Source: CAZELM01 sp964512995
GTDB lineage: Bacteria > CSSED10-310
Direction: 5' to 3'
Length of the DNA: 64,000 nucleotides
Assembly (NCBI GenBank): GCA_964512995.1
Contig: CAZELM010000008.1
Span: 1 to 64,000, forward strand
Positions within the stretch are counted from its first letter, which is position 1; each line of letters opens with the position of its first letter. The notes beneath the pieces were generated by a model. It saw nothing but the letters and a program-made list of their open reading frames with translations, was not told the DNA's origin and did not search any database. The position numbers and the translations under genes were made by a program. Below, piece by piece: positions 1 to 10,220 of the stretch.

Positions 1-2
1 CC

Positions 3-1217
3 ATGGGTCCTGAAGGTCCGCAAGGCATTCCCGGAGCAACCGGTCCCATGGGTCCTGAAGGTCCACAAGGCATTCCCGGAGTAACCGGTCCCAATGGTCC
101 TGTGGCAGGAACGACGGGTCAGTTTATCTACAATTCCAATGGAATTGCGGCTGGAGCTGAGGTCTATTATGATGAAACTACGGGGAATATGGGTGTAGGT
201 ACGTCCAGTCCACAAGCTGCACTGCATGTGGCTGGTACGGATGCGATCGTTGTTCCATCTGGAACGACTGAACAACAATCCATTACACCACCAACAGGCT
301 CCATTCGATACAATACGAGTCTGCAACGATTTGAAGGGTATAATGGAACGGTTTGGGTTCGGCTGGATAATGCTGAGGGTACCGGCCTCGGCGGCACCCT
401 CAGCCAATTCACATCCGGCGGGACGACCTACAATGTCCACACGTTCACGAATGTTGGCACTGAAACGTTCACCGTGATCGATGGGACTATCGAAGCGGAT
501 ATCCTAGTCGTCGCAGGGGGTGGTGCTGGTGGTGGCGGTGATGTTGGTGCCGGTGGCGGAGCTGGCGGTGTTGTCTGGGTCACTGAGAAAACAGTATCGG
601 TTGGCACGTATACCGTTACAGTCGGAGCAGGTGGAGTTGGCGTGGCTTCCGCCACCAGTGTCGGCGGAAACGGCGCTAACTCTTCCATTACGATCCCGGG
701 AGTTGATGTTGCGATCGGTGGTGGTGGTGGAGAAGGTTGGAGCCATTCCGGTGATGGAAGCAGTGGTGGTTCCGGTGGTGGTGCATCCAATACAGGACTC
801 GGTGGTGCTGGCGTTACCGGTCAGGGGTACAAAGGAGGCGATGGAACCAACCAATCAAGCCCGTATCCCACATCCGGCGGTGGTGGCGCTGGTGGTCCTG
901 GTGAGCAGGGCGGACCGAGTGGTGCAGGAAGCGGCATTGCCGGCGATGGCGGCGTCGGAAGGGATTTCTCTCCTTATTTCGGAACCGGTGTGGGAGAATC
1001 GGGATGGTTTGGTGGTGGCGGCGGCGGAGCGGTCGAGCAGTCGGCCGGCACTCGTGGCGTTGGCGGTATGGGCGGCGGCGGCGATGGCGCTCGTCAGGAT
1101 CCCGTGATTGCTGGCTCGAATGGAATGCCCAATACCGGTGGTGGTGGTGGTGGGAATGATCCGGGAGCTGGATATTCCGGTGGCTCGGGCATTGTCATTA
1201 TCCGATATCCCATCTGA
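3..1217 (+). CDS. Collagen-like / glycine-rich surface protein, 5' truncated
   Basis: The reading frame is open to the window edge, so the N-terminus is missing. What is visible starts inside a Gly-Pro-X collagen-like repeat (about residues 1-33), followed by a short tail-fibre-like linker (FIYNSNGIAAGAEVYYD, then GVGTSSPQAALHV, about 40-78). From about residue 130 there is a glycine-rich domain with the usual start (DILVVAGGGAGG) and end (GGSGIVIIRYPI) of the bacterial 'glycine-rich domain' family. The two proteins at 35985-37865 and 37943-39697 have the same collagen repeat and linker but different C-terminal modules, so the missing N-terminus probably resembles theirs (signal peptide plus IPHEINYQGHL module). 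Likely an extracellular fibre or adhesin; no enzymatic motif is seen. A hairpin terminator follows at 1253. Confidence 0.75.
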   Translation: MGPEGPQGIPGATGPMGPEGPQGIPGVTGPNGPVAGTTGQFIYNSNGIAAGAEVYYDETTGNMGVGTSSPQAALHVAGTDAIVVPSGTTEQQSITPPTGSIRYNTSLQRFEGYNGTVWVRLDNAEGTGLGGTLSQFTSGGTTYNVHTFTNVGTETFTVIDGTIEADILVVAGGGAGGGGDVGAGGGAGGVVWVTEKTVSVGTYTVTVGAGGVGVASATSVGGNGANSSITIPGVDVAIGGGGGEGWSHSGDGSSGGSGGGASNTGLGGAGVTGQGYKGGDGTNQSSPYPTSGGGGAGGPGEQGGPSGAGSGIAGDGGVGRDFSPYFGTGVGESGWFGGGGGGAVEQSAGTRGVGGMGGGGDGARQDPVIAGSNGMPNTGGGGGGNDPGAGYSGGSGIVIIRYPI

Positions 1218-1252
1218 TAGGCACGGCTGCCCTGTGATCTGAATGAACTTTT

Positions 1253-1284
1253 CCCAGCCCCATTTTCATTATAAAGGGGCTGGG
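1253..1284 (+). terminator. Hairpin terminator
   Basis: A perfect 9-bp inverted repeat (CCCAGCCCC at 1253-1261, GGGGCTGGG at 1276-1284) lies 36 bases after the stop of the collagen-like gene. The T-rich stretch is weak and displaced, so efficiency is uncertain. Confidence 0.55.
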
Positions 1285-1358
1285 ATTGCCTTCACTGCTG
1301 TCGCTTTTTTTATACTGTTTTTCAGTATCATGAGACACCGTGGTCAAGGAATTTCAGG

Positions 1359-3197
1359 ATGAGTCAGCGAAAAACCGATATGAAAAACAAATCGGAACCC
1401 TTTGAGAAGATGACCGTAAAACAAATCTGGATCATTATTCTGCCAGCGCTTTGTATGGTCAGTTCCCTGATGCTGGTGATGAGTCACTTGGGCAGTTTCG
1501 CCTTGTTCGGGTGCGGAGATCAGACGCCCTGCGCGCAGCTCGCAGCCGGAAAATGGGGGAAAATCCCCGGAATTCAATGGCCCGTCTCCTTTTTGGGATT
1601 TTCCTATTTTCTGTCGGTAATGGGGGTCTGTATTGTGGATCGATGCCGGTTGCCGCGTATCTTTATATTCCTGATCCGGACCGGGGTGATGACATCCATA
1701 TTGTTCACTGGGATTATGTTGGTTGAAAAGATCCTCTGCCCATATTGCCTGTTTTTTCATCTGATCAATATTACATTCTGGATTTTGCTGGAAACCAGCC
1801 ACTCGCCAGCTCCTTTACGGTATCGGCCAATCATGGTTTTTTTTACATTGTTTATTGGTAGTTCATTGATTCTGGGCGTCATGAATGCCAATAAAAAAGC
1901 CGCAGTTTCGACAGCCGCCGAACGAGAGTTGGGCAAATCCCGGGAGCAGATCATGGCGGCATCGGATGACAATCCAGAGAAACAACCCCGATCCCTCTCC
2001 CCATCGGGTGGATTCACCGGCCGGTACCGGATGGGTCCGGAGCAGGCTCCAGTCCGTTTGGTCGTATTTTCCGATTATCAGTGCCCGGATTGCTACCGGA
2101 TCGAAAAAGAAATCCAGTCGGTCGCTGCGCGGTATAAAAACATCTCCATATCCGCCAAACAGTACCCGATGAGTTCGGACTGCAACCCCAGATATACAAC
2201 CAGGAATCCGCATCCCAATGCCTGCTGGGCGGCGCGAGCCGCAGAGGCGGCCGGGATTCTTCAGGGAACCGATGGATTCTGGCGGATGCATGAGTGGCTG
2301 TTCGAGCGTAAAGGCCTGTTCACCGATGAGCAGCTTCGTTTGGGTCTGGAGCAGTTGGGATTCGAGTATGATGCGTTCATCCGGGCCATGACCAGCGAGG
2401 AAACCCTCCGGCGCGTGCGGAATGACATTGACGAAGCGATCGCTTTGGGTTTGAACTATACGCCGATGGTGTATGTCAACGGGATGGAGCTTCGCGGGTT
2501 GAATGCTGAGAACGCCTTGACCAGAACAATGGAAGCGCTCCTTGCAGCCAATCTGCCCATCGCCTCCGCAGCGTCCGATCACCCGCCGCTGGCTCTCCAG
2601 AAGTATGTCGAAGACTGGGCCAATGAGCCTCCGGTCCAACTGCCGGAAGATCCCGCCGCCTGGATCCTGGGCCCCCGGGATGCTCCTCACGAAATCATCC
2701 TGTTCAGCGACTATCAGGAATCGTTTACCGCTCAGGCTGATCAGATGATCCGGGAGATCCTCAGCCGCAACTCCCATGTAAAATATTCGTTTTATCATTA
2801 CCCCGTGGATGCCAAATGCAATCCGTCCGTCAAATCGGAAAATCACCCCTTGGCTTGTCTGGCAGCGAAATATGCAGAAACCGCCGGTAAACTCGCGGGT
2901 CAGGACGGATTCTGGCGGATGCACCAATGGCTCATGAGCCATCAGGCGGCTTTGTCCGTGGAGACGCTTCAACAGGCAGTCCTGGAACTGGGATTTGATC
3001 CGACGCGGTTTGATCAGAGCCTGACTTCCAGTGAGATCGAGGCAGCGGTCACCCAAGATATCCAGACCGCCAATGCCTTGAAACTCCGAGCCATCCCCCT
3101 GATCATCATCGATCGCAGGATCGTGCCCCGGGCATATCTCGATGGCCGATACATTATTCCGGAAATCATGGATTACGCCATGAACAAACGCCACTGA
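1359..3197 (+). CDS. VKOR-DsbA-DsbA fusion, disulfide-forming protein
   Basis: Predicted periplasmic disulfide-forming enzyme of 612 residues. The N-terminal part (about 20-180) is a VKOR-family membrane domain, with loop cysteines C52/C58 and the quinone-proximal C127-P-Y-C130 pair between hydrophobic helices. A first DsbA/thioredoxin domain (about 225-395) has active site C242-P-D-C245 and cis-Pro motif T368-P369. A second, similar domain (about 435-605) has a serviceable cis-Pro position (I579-P580) but reads S450-D-Y-Q-E-S-F-T457 where CxxC should be, so it lacks catalytic cysteines. Both copies keep an extra Cys pair (C275/C289 and C487/C500) not belonging to CxxC. VKOR-DsbA fusions are known; the VKOR part reoxidises the DsbA part with quinone. 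Start chosen for AAGGA at 1346. TamB begins about 20 bases downstream, suggesting one operon. Confidence 0.85.
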   Translation: MSQRKTDMKNKSEPFEKMTVKQIWIIILPALCMVSSLMLVMSHLGSFALFGCGDQTPCAQLAAGKWGKIPGIQWPVSFLGFSYFLSVMGVCIVDRCRLPRIFIFLIRTGVMTSILFTGIMLVEKILCPYCLFFHLINITFWILLETSHSPAPLRYRPIMVFFTLFIGSSLILGVMNANKKAAVSTAAERELGKSREQIMAASDDNPEKQPRSLSPSGGFTGRYRMGPEQAPVRLVVFSDYQCPDCYRIEKEIQSVAARYKNISISAKQYPMSSDCNPRYTTRNPHPNACWAARAAEAAGILQGTDGFWRMHEWLFERKGLFTDEQLRLGLEQLGFEYDAFIRAMTSEETLRRVRNDIDEAIALGLNYTPMVYVNGMELRGLNAENALTRTMEALLAANLPIASAASDHPPLALQKYVEDWANEPPVQLPEDPAAWILGPRDAPHEIILFSDYQESFTAQADQMIREILSRNSHVKYSFYHYPVDAKCNPSVKSENHPLACLAAKYAETAGKLAGQDGFWRMHQWLMSHQAALSVETLQQAVLELGFDPTRFDQSLTSSEIEAAVTQDIQTANALKLRAIPLIIIDRRIVPRAYLDGRYIIPEIMDYAMNKRH

Positions 3198-3218
3198 TCA
3201 TCCTGGATGGGGCTGGCT

Positions 3219-6200
3219 ATGAATCGGAATGGTACAATCGAGGATGCTACGCACGTTTCGTATATGCGTCTGATCTTGAAGATCCTCTGTGGAATGATGG
3301 CGGTCGTGTGTCTGATGGTCCTGATTCTTTCGATTCCGGCTGTCCAGCGAGCGCTGGTCGGATCGATAACCAGTCAGATTTCGGCGGATCTGTCCACGGA
3401 TATCCGGATCGATCGCATCCATTTCAATGTGCTTTCCGGAATGTTTCGAGTGAAAAATCTGCGTGTTTCCTCAACAATACAGACCAATCCGTCTTCCGTA
3501 ATCGAAATCGCGCAACTGGACATCAATCTGGCTATGGGGAGCCTTTTGCAGGGCAAGGTCGTGCTCCAGTCGATTCGCATTCTGGCGCCGGGAGTGCAAC
3601 TCGGGATTGATCCGGACGGCAATCTGCTTCTCCCGGTAACAATCCCGGATTCCGATGGCACGGTGGAATCTGAACCGGATGAGGCTCCGTTTTCGCTTCC
3701 CCCGGTGACCATCTCCCGGATCGATATCCAAGGGGGCTGGTTCCGGATATTTGATTGCGGAAATCCGGCATTCCAGGTGGCATTGGCCGGTCTGTCAATC
3801 CAAGGGGATGCTGATCTGAAAAATCTGATATCCCAGGGGGAGCTGGTGATCGATACCCTTCAATACACGCCCGGTCACCCGGCCCGGCCGGTTCTGAATA
3901 CCGGGTTCCCGACATCGGTCTTCTGGTCGTTCCCCGGCGATGGCACGGGAGTGGTGGAACTATGGGCGGAGATCGACCGGACAGCGGTCTCGCTTCTGGC
4001 TAACCTGACCGACCTTCGGACATCGCCCAGGCAGACCACGCAGTTGACCGTCTCCGGCGATGTATCTCCGATACTGCAAACGTTCGGGGTATCCGATTTT
4101 CAGTCTGGACGGGTGGATATCATGGCCTCTGGAAACGGTGGGTTTACAGAGCTTCCACAGATCTCACTGTCAATGACGGGAACAGATATTCTCTATTCGG
4201 ATGCCACCGTTTCCTCTCTGATCGTCAATGGATCATTCGCGGATGGGAACCTGACGGCCTCGAGAGTGGATGCCGATCTGGCAGGAGGTCATCTCACGGT
4301 CGATCTGATGGGCCGACTTCTCCCCGAAATACGGGACATCCGCACGCAGGTAACCCTGTCACAGCTCGATCTGGAACAGGGTCTGGCATTTCTGAAATCA
4401 TCACCGGACATCGCCGGAACCTTGTCTGGGACCGTCTCCGCCACGCTGGCCGGGTTATCGGTGATGGATATCGAGGCCGAATCCCGGTTGGCAGTCACGC
4501 CTCCGGCGGTATCGCCTCCATCCGGGTATCTGACTCCCGTGTTACAGGCGAATGTGAGGATGCACCAGGGGCAGGTGCACATCGAGCGGCTCCACCTGAA
4601 TGAAAAAAATTTGAATGTGATCGGCAACGGAGTTGTGGATATCGGACAGCGGACCTATTCCATCGCCACGAAAATGTCGTCCGATGATGTGAGTCCATGG
4701 CTGGACCTGTTTAAACACACGGGTTCCGGTTCATTTCAGGCGGAGTTCAGCGGAAGCGGTTCACTGGATCAGCCCAGACTCACCGGGCATCTGGTGGCGG
4801 AAAATCTGAAAATCGATAACCAGGACATTCAGAAGGCCGATCTGTCGATTCGAGCGGAAAATGGGTTCTTTTCAATCCGTTCCAATCATCTGGAAGCGCT
4901 GGGCATCCGGACTCAACTGGCAGCGTCCGGAACGGTTCCGGTCGGAGAGTCCGGCAGACCCGCCACTCTGTCTGTCACAATATCGGATACGACCTATCAG
5001 ACGAGTCCACTTCCGGCTCTCACCGCACAAATAGCCTTCGGAGCGGAAACGCGGGTGACGGTCTCGACCAGTGATCGAGCTGTTCAGGCGGAAGCGATGT
5101 TCTCTCCTGAAACACCCATCAGGGCGTCTGCGGTGTTTCAGCATTTCGATCTGAAGATGGTGGAGCCGTTCGTAAAGGGAATCATACCCGATCTCAGCGG
5201 TTATCTGACCGGCTCCATCCGGATGACCATTCTGAAATCCGCCGGTTTTCCGATCGTGACCGCGACCTTTCCGGAAATGATCATCCGGTCCGGGAACCGG
5301 AGTCTGGCGAATGCGGAACCGATCCAGGTGACACTCGATCGCGGAATGGCCGATATCGAATCCTTCCATCTGACGGGAGATGATGGGAGTTTCATACGCG
5401 TTTCCGGATCTGCCGGGGTGGATTCCGAGTCTCTGGATATGATGGTACGGGCACGCATTCCGGACCTGTCAGTGTGGCAGCCGATCGCCGGATCAGAATA
5501 TCTTTCGGGCTGGATCGATGCCGATTTGCAGATCTGGGGTAACTTCACTCGCCCCATGCCGATGGGAACATGCCGGCTGGGTGACATCAAGTTGGGAGAT
5601 CTGACAGTCCGGTCCATTGATATGGCATTTGAACGGGAGTCGTCGGAAAAGCGGGAACCGGTTGTTGTTTCTCAGATTGGAATTGCAGGCATTACCTGGA
5701 ATGATGCGCCTGTACCGGATACCCGTATCAAGGCGCAGATCGATCGGGGAACCGTCGTGTTACACGCGGTTGGGATGGAAGATCAGATTCAGGTTACGTC
5801 GCGGATCGGCATTGATGGAAATATACGAGCGGACAGCACCATGATGCTCGATGCGCTGAATCTGGATACCATCTCAAAAATTTTGGCTCTGGAGGAACCC
5901 ATCCAGGGTAACGTAACGGGCAATCTGACCCTCAGCGGGGAATTATCAGATCCACGAAACTGGGTGGGACAGTGTTCATTGATCGTGATGGAATCCCGAT
6001 ACCGTTCCGTATCCTGGCATGCATCGGAACCCATTATCCTTGCCATCAATCAGGGCGGGATTCAGGTTCGGTCGTTCAGGATATCTGGAGATGATATGGA
6101 TATCCGGATGGATGGATCGATCGGATTGTTGGAGGAGCGGGAAGATGCAGAAGGCATTCGCATCCAGGCTTCCGTAGGACTGAAACCGCTGCTTCCGCTA

Positions 6201-7418
6201 GTGGATGCCTTGGATCGTCTGGATGGAGTGATCCGGACGGATATGGAATGGAGGGGTGTCATCACTGAACCAGCATTCACCGGCGTTATTCAACTGGACA
6301 AAATTATCGTGGATGGCCCCGCATTTCCGGCTCCAGTGGAAAATGTGCAGGGAAGCATCACATGTTCGTCCGGGAAAGCGGTGATCGATGCGTTACAGGC
6401 GACCTTTGCCGGTGGGTTCGTGGATCTGTCCGGATCAGCGGAACTCCATGGCGGAACTCTGCACGGTCTGGATATTTCAGTCAAGGCGAAAGATTTGGAT
6501 ATGCGGTATTCTCAAGATATCCAGATTCAGTCTGACACTGTTCTGACAATATCCGGGACCTGGCCGAAGCTTTCGGTGAGCGGAAATGTGGATCTCAATG
6601 AAACGGTGTATTCTCCCAAGATTGATTTCATCGGTATTCTGAAATCACTGGCCGTTCCACGTCAGGAAGGGGGACAGGTATCGGTCAGCTCTGATGGCTC
6701 ATCCCCGGAGATTGGGTTTAATGTGACCGTGCAATCTCCGGATACGATCCGGCTTGAAAATCCCAATGTGCATCTGATCATGGGAGTGCGACTTCAACTG
6801 ATCGGTTCCAGCGAATTACCCGGTATACTCGGCTCCGCCAATATCGTACACGGTGATATCAATCTTCTCCGTGCGGAGTTTCAAGTGTCTCAGGGGAGCA
6901 TCCGGTTCAATGATCCGTGGGAGATCGATCCGGACGTGGATATCGTTGCCACGACCGTCAAGCAGGGTGAGGAGATCACACTCCGTATCACCGGGAAATC
7001 AAGTCAGCCGAACATGCAACTGTTTTCGGTCAGCGGCATGTCTCAGCCGGAAATCGTAAAGCTCCTGGTCGGCGTTCCCATGCAGTCCCCGGATGAAGAG
7101 AAACTCGCATTGACCGATATGGCCATGAATTATGCCACACAGAGTCTGGCCACTGCACTTGCCGGGATGCTTTCGAAACAGACCGATCTGATTATCATTC
7201 CGTTCCCTTCGGATGTGAAAGATGAGGATATTCTGTTTGGAGTCGGGAAAAAAATCGGCGATACCGTGACGATCATGTATTATAAAAGTTCGCGGAGTGA
7301 AAAAGGGGATGCAATCGAACTCCAATTGGACGTGACGCCGAACACCAATCTCAAAGCCCGTCAGAACCAGGACGGCACCCTGTCGGGAGGATTCAGGTAT
7401 CAGCATGAATTTAACTGA
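3219..7418 (+). CDS. tamB: TamB-like translocation/assembly protein
   Basis: About 1,400 residues, typical of TamB/AsmA-like proteins. One N-terminal membrane anchor (about 10-35) is followed by a long low-complexity beta-rich region alternating polar and hydrophobic residues, as in the bridge-like TamB beta-taco. The C-terminal about 350 residues match the TamB (DUF490) domain, with segments such as GSANIVHGDINLLRAEF, QGSIRFNDPW and SQPEIVKLLVG. TamB works with TamA to insert outer-membrane proteins and/or move phospholipid between membranes. The stop overlaps the tamA-like start by 14 bases, a strong operon signal. An upstream in-frame ATG exists at 3207, but GGATGGGG at 3205-3212 fits the 3219 start better. 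Confidence 0.85.
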   Translation: MNRNGTIEDATHVSYMRLILKILCGMMAVVCLMVLILSIPAVQRALVGSITSQISADLSTDIRIDRIHFNVLSGMFRVKNLRVSSTIQTNPSSVIEIAQLDINLAMGSLLQGKVVLQSIRILAPGVQLGIDPDGNLLLPVTIPDSDGTVESEPDEAPFSLPPVTISRIDIQGGWFRIFDCGNPAFQVALAGLSIQGDADLKNLISQGELVIDTLQYTPGHPARPVLNTGFPTSVFWSFPGDGTGVVELWAEIDRTAVSLLANLTDLRTSPRQTTQLTVSGDVSPILQTFGVSDFQSGRVDIMASGNGGFTELPQISLSMTGTDILYSDATVSSLIVNGSFADGNLTASRVDADLAGGHLTVDLMGRLLPEIRDIRTQVTLSQLDLEQGLAFLKSSPDIAGTLSGTVSATLAGLSVMDIEAESRLAVTPPAVSPPSGYLTPVLQANVRMHQGQVHIERLHLNEKNLNVIGNGVVDIGQRTYSIATKMSSDDVSPWLDLFKHTGSGSFQAEFSGSGSLDQPRLTGHLVAENLKIDNQDIQKADLSIRAENGFFSIRSNHLEALGIRTQLAASGTVPVGESGRPATLSVTISDTTYQTSPLPALTAQIAFGAETRVTVSTSDRAVQAEAMFSPETPIRASAVFQHFDLKMVEPFVKGIIPDLSGYLTGSIRMTILKSAGFPIVTATFPEMIIRSGNRSLANAEPIQVTLDRGMADIESFHLTGDDGSFIRVSGSAGVDSESLDMMVRARIPDLSVWQPIAGSEYLSGWIDADLQIWGNFTRPMPMGTCRLGDIKLGDLTVRSIDMAFERESSEKREPVVVSQIGIAGITWNDAPVPDTRIKAQIDRGTVVLHAVGMEDQIQVTSRIGIDGNIRADSTMMLDALNLDTISKILALEEPIQGNVTGNLTLSGELSDPRNWVGQCSLIVMESRYRSVSWHASEPIILAINQGGIQVRSFRISGDDMDIRMDGSIGLLEEREDAEGIRIQASVGLKPLLPLVDALDRLDGVIRTDMEWRGVITEPAFTGVIQLDKIIVDGPAFPAPVENVQGSITCSSGKAVIDALQATFAGGFVDLSGSAELHGGTLHGLDISVKAKDLDMRYSQDIQIQSDTVLTISGTWPKLSVSGNVDLNETVYSPKIDFIGILKSLAVPRQEGGQVSVSSDGSSPEIGFNVTVQSPDTIRLENPNVHLIMGVRLQLIGSSELPGILGSANIVHGDINLLRAEFQVSQGSIRFNDPWEIDPDVDIVATTVKQGEEITLRITGKSSQPNMQLFSVSGMSQPEIVKLLVGVPMQSPDEEKLALTDMAMNYATQSLATALAGMLSKQTDLIIIPFPSDVKDEDILFGVGKKIGDTVTIMYYKSSRSEKGDAIELQLDVTPNTNLKARQNQDGTLSGGFRYQHEFN

Positions 7419-10197
7419 ATATTCCTCAACTGGGAGAATGCGGAGGTTGACCAGTCACTCCAGTGATCGATATCTGTGGTTGCTTCGGGTAATGCTCTGG
7501 AGTTTTTTGGGGATCGTTTTTACTGGAATTCATGTGGAGTCGCAGTCGATCATTCAGAAAGTCGTTGTCCAGCCATCCGGGTTGCTGAGCCGCGGGGAAT
7601 TGACGCATTTACGGGAGTTTGAATTGCCCGGGCCATGGGATGAAGCGGCTGTCGAGCGGACCCGCCAGAATCTGCTGGCAACCCACCGTTTCACAGAGGT
7701 AGGCGTTTACTGGGACCCGCCAGCAGGCACCGTGACTTTTACACTCACACCACAGCCATTCGTGAAAAAGATTCGATTCAAGGGTGTACAGCAGGTGGAT
7801 AAGCGGCGATTGTTCGGGGTGATGGATCTTCAGAAATACCATGCCATTAAATCGGACTCGCTGGAAAAGGCCGCAAAGCAGATCGCGGAGTATTATCAAT
7901 GGGTCGGCTTGCCAATCCCAGAAATTCAGATAAAAACGAAAACAAACGATGAAAATGGTTCGACAGCAGTATGGATTGCAATTGCAGAACAACCCTTGCG
8001 AATCCCGGAGTCGGTCACGTTTCACCTGGATGGCCATCCATCGCTGTTTGAACGGTTGCGGCTGCAATCTTCACTCAAGCTCTTCCGATGGCGGACCTTG
8101 CGCAATGGGTATAACCGGGAAGCACTGAAAATACTCACGGCAAAAACGGGCAGCCGATTACGGGCCAGCGGATACCTGGAAGCGGAATGGTCTGTCGACG
8201 ATCATAACTCCGATGAGAATACATCGGATTTCGATGTAAATATCGATATGAAAGTTGGGAAACGTGTCAAAATCAAAGGCTCCCATATCGGATTCTTCAC
8301 CAGTCGGGATATTGTCCGATCCTGGCGCAGACGAAATGTCCCGTTGACAGAACTTGAGATCACCCGGCTGAAACGACGGGCGGAAGAGGTGCTGCAGAAG
8401 CAGGGATATCTGGATGTCAGGATATCGACGGAACAACAGGAAACAAATAACAAGATCATCCTGGACCTGATCGCGGAGAAAGGTCCCCGGTATTTTATCG
8501 AGTCGTTGCAGTTCGATGGCAATGAAACCATTCCAGATCGGAAGTTGATGAAACTAAGCGGACTGCATCCGCCACGGCTTTTTCATCTCATCAGATCACG
8601 ACCAACGCAGGAAATGATCAGCTCCGGAATCAACACCATTTCATCGTATTACAGGAGCATGGGGTATCCGGATGTGCGTGTGGAATCGGAAGTGGCTTCC
8701 GGAGACTCTCCCAAATCCCGTGTTGTACGATATGTGATCCAATCTGGTTCCAGACGGACTTCCCGGCGGATTACATTTACTGGAGCATTGGTTTTCACAC
8801 CGGAGCGGTTGCTGGAAATCACGCAACTCAAAGTCAATGATCCCTATACCGTCGAATCCGTGAATTTCGCAGAGACGTTATTGAAAAAGGAGTATTGGCG
8901 GATGGGATACTCGGACGTGATGATTCAATCACAGGTGCATCGCCCGGATGAGCAGACGGTTGATATTGAATTCACGATTCAGGAAGGATCACCCTATACG
9001 ATTAGTGCTGTGGTGGTGCAGGGGAATTATAAAACAAAATCGAGCCTGTTGCTGGGATCGGAACGCCTGACATGCGGCGAACCGTTTGATTATGCACCAG
9101 TCGCTCAGGCTCAACAGGATTACTACAATCTCAATGTATTCGATTCGGTTAACATCCGAACACACGACAGTGTGGAACCCGCTGAACTTCAAAAAGCGAT
9201 CATTGTGGATGTGACGGAGCAGTCAACCGGTCTGATGGAGATGGGAATGGATATCAACACCGACCGGGGATTGGAATTTATCGGTAAAATCGGTGATCGG
9301 AATGTCTTCGGAAGAGCGGTGAATGTGAATGTGGGCGGATTGGCTGGTTTAAAACGGCGGAATATCGCATTCAATTTGTCTCAGCCATATCTGTTTGGAA
9401 CACATCTGTCGAATTTTTTCAAAGCATCCTATTCCGATGATCGGTCAAATTCGGGATTTTATTTGTATACAATGGCATTTAGCACGGGTATTTCCAGGGA
9501 TTTCCAGGAGCATCTTCGGGGGTCAGTTCTGTATTCCTACGAGCGGGAGACTGCATCGAATATTGATTCCGATGTGTACAATGAAATCTCATTCGCATCC
9601 GGCTCCACGGCGTCGGTGTGGCCATCTCTGACATGGGACAGCCGTGATGATCCGTTTATGACGAGCAAAGGTCTTTTATGCTCGAGCGGCGTCAAAGGCT
9701 CTCTGGACTTTCTGGGTGGTCAATCCAGTTTTTATCGATGGGAGATGGATACACGATACTACCGGACATTCTGGGAAGAATTGACCGTTGTCGGAGCATT
9801 ACGGATTGGTCATATCTGGGCGGTGGGTGGTGAAGGTGAGTTACCGCTGGGGGAACGTTTTTTTTCGGGCGGTGCTAACACGCATCGGGGATTTTCAGAG
9901 AAGGATCTCGGACCGCTTGGGAGCGAGGGATCGCCATTGGGGGGACAAACCTATTTGCTGAGCAATATCGAAATGCGGGTTTCGATCTGGAGAAACCTCG
10001 GCGCTGGTGTGTTTGCGGATATCGGCAACGTATACCTGACAACTCCCGATCCACCCTATCTGCGGCCTGCTGCGGGAGTCGGTTTGCGGTATAAAACCCC
10101 CTTTGGTCCGCTGAGGGGAGATATCGGATTCAATCTGGATCGCCAGGAAGGCGAAAGTCTGTATTCGATTCACTTCGCAATCGGTCATGCATTCTGA
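7405..10197 (+). CDS. tamA: TamA/Omp85-family outer-membrane assembly protein
   Basis: 930 residues. An N-terminal hydrophobic segment (about 28-46) fits a signal peptide. Several POTRA-like units follow (about 50-560), for example PFVKKIRFKGVQQVDKRRL and GKRVKIKGSHIGFFTSRDI. The C-terminal half is a bacterial surface antigen (Omp85) beta-barrel ending in aromatic Phe (HFAIGHAF). The conserved barrel motif FFSGGANTHRGF is at about residues 818-830. With at least four POTRA-like repeats it is longer than E. coli TamA (three POTRA), so it could also serve as the BamA-like insertase; coupling to tamB favours the TamA role. The start lies inside the tamB-like reading frame (14-base overlap). REP-like palindromes follow at 10221. 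Confidence 0.85.
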   Translation: MNLTEYSSTGRMRRLTSHSSDRYLWLLRVMLWSFLGIVFTGIHVESQSIIQKVVVQPSGLLSRGELTHLREFELPGPWDEAAVERTRQNLLATHRFTEVGVYWDPPAGTVTFTLTPQPFVKKIRFKGVQQVDKRRLFGVMDLQKYHAIKSDSLEKAAKQIAEYYQWVGLPIPEIQIKTKTNDENGSTAVWIAIAEQPLRIPESVTFHLDGHPSLFERLRLQSSLKLFRWRTLRNGYNREALKILTAKTGSRLRASGYLEAEWSVDDHNSDENTSDFDVNIDMKVGKRVKIKGSHIGFFTSRDIVRSWRRRNVPLTELEITRLKRRAEEVLQKQGYLDVRISTEQQETNNKIILDLIAEKGPRYFIESLQFDGNETIPDRKLMKLSGLHPPRLFHLIRSRPTQEMISSGINTISSYYRSMGYPDVRVESEVASGDSPKSRVVRYVIQSGSRRTSRRITFTGALVFTPERLLEITQLKVNDPYTVESVNFAETLLKKEYWRMGYSDVMIQSQVHRPDEQTVDIEFTIQEGSPYTISAVVVQGNYKTKSSLLLGSERLTCGEPFDYAPVAQAQQDYYNLNVFDSVNIRTHDSVEPAELQKAIIVDVTEQSTGLMEMGMDINTDRGLEFIGKIGDRNVFGRAVNVNVGGLAGLKRRNIAFNLSQPYLFGTHLSNFFKASYSDDRSNSGFYLYTMAFSTGISRDFQEHLRGSVLYSYERETASNIDSDVYNEISFASGSTASVWPSLTWDSRDDPFMTSKGLLCSSGVKGSLDFLGGQSSFYRWEMDTRYYRTFWEELTVVGALRIGHIWAVGGEGELPLGERFFSGGANTHRGFSEKDLGPLGSEGSPLGGQTYLLSNIEMRVSIWRNLGAGVFADIGNVYLTTPDPPYLRPAAGVGLRYKTPFGPLRGDIGFNLDRQEGESLYSIHFAIGHAF

Positions 10198-10220
10198 TAT
10201 GCTCAGCATTTCGCCATAAA

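Noticed and set aside
520..1107. Second plus-strand open frame of 195 codons
   Set aside because: Out-of-frame reading of the glycine-rich domain; long open frames are expected in GGN-rich DNA.
1863..3194. Minus-strand open frame of 443 codons
   Set aside because: Exactly antisense to the VKOR-DsbA gene, with no ribosome site or family features.
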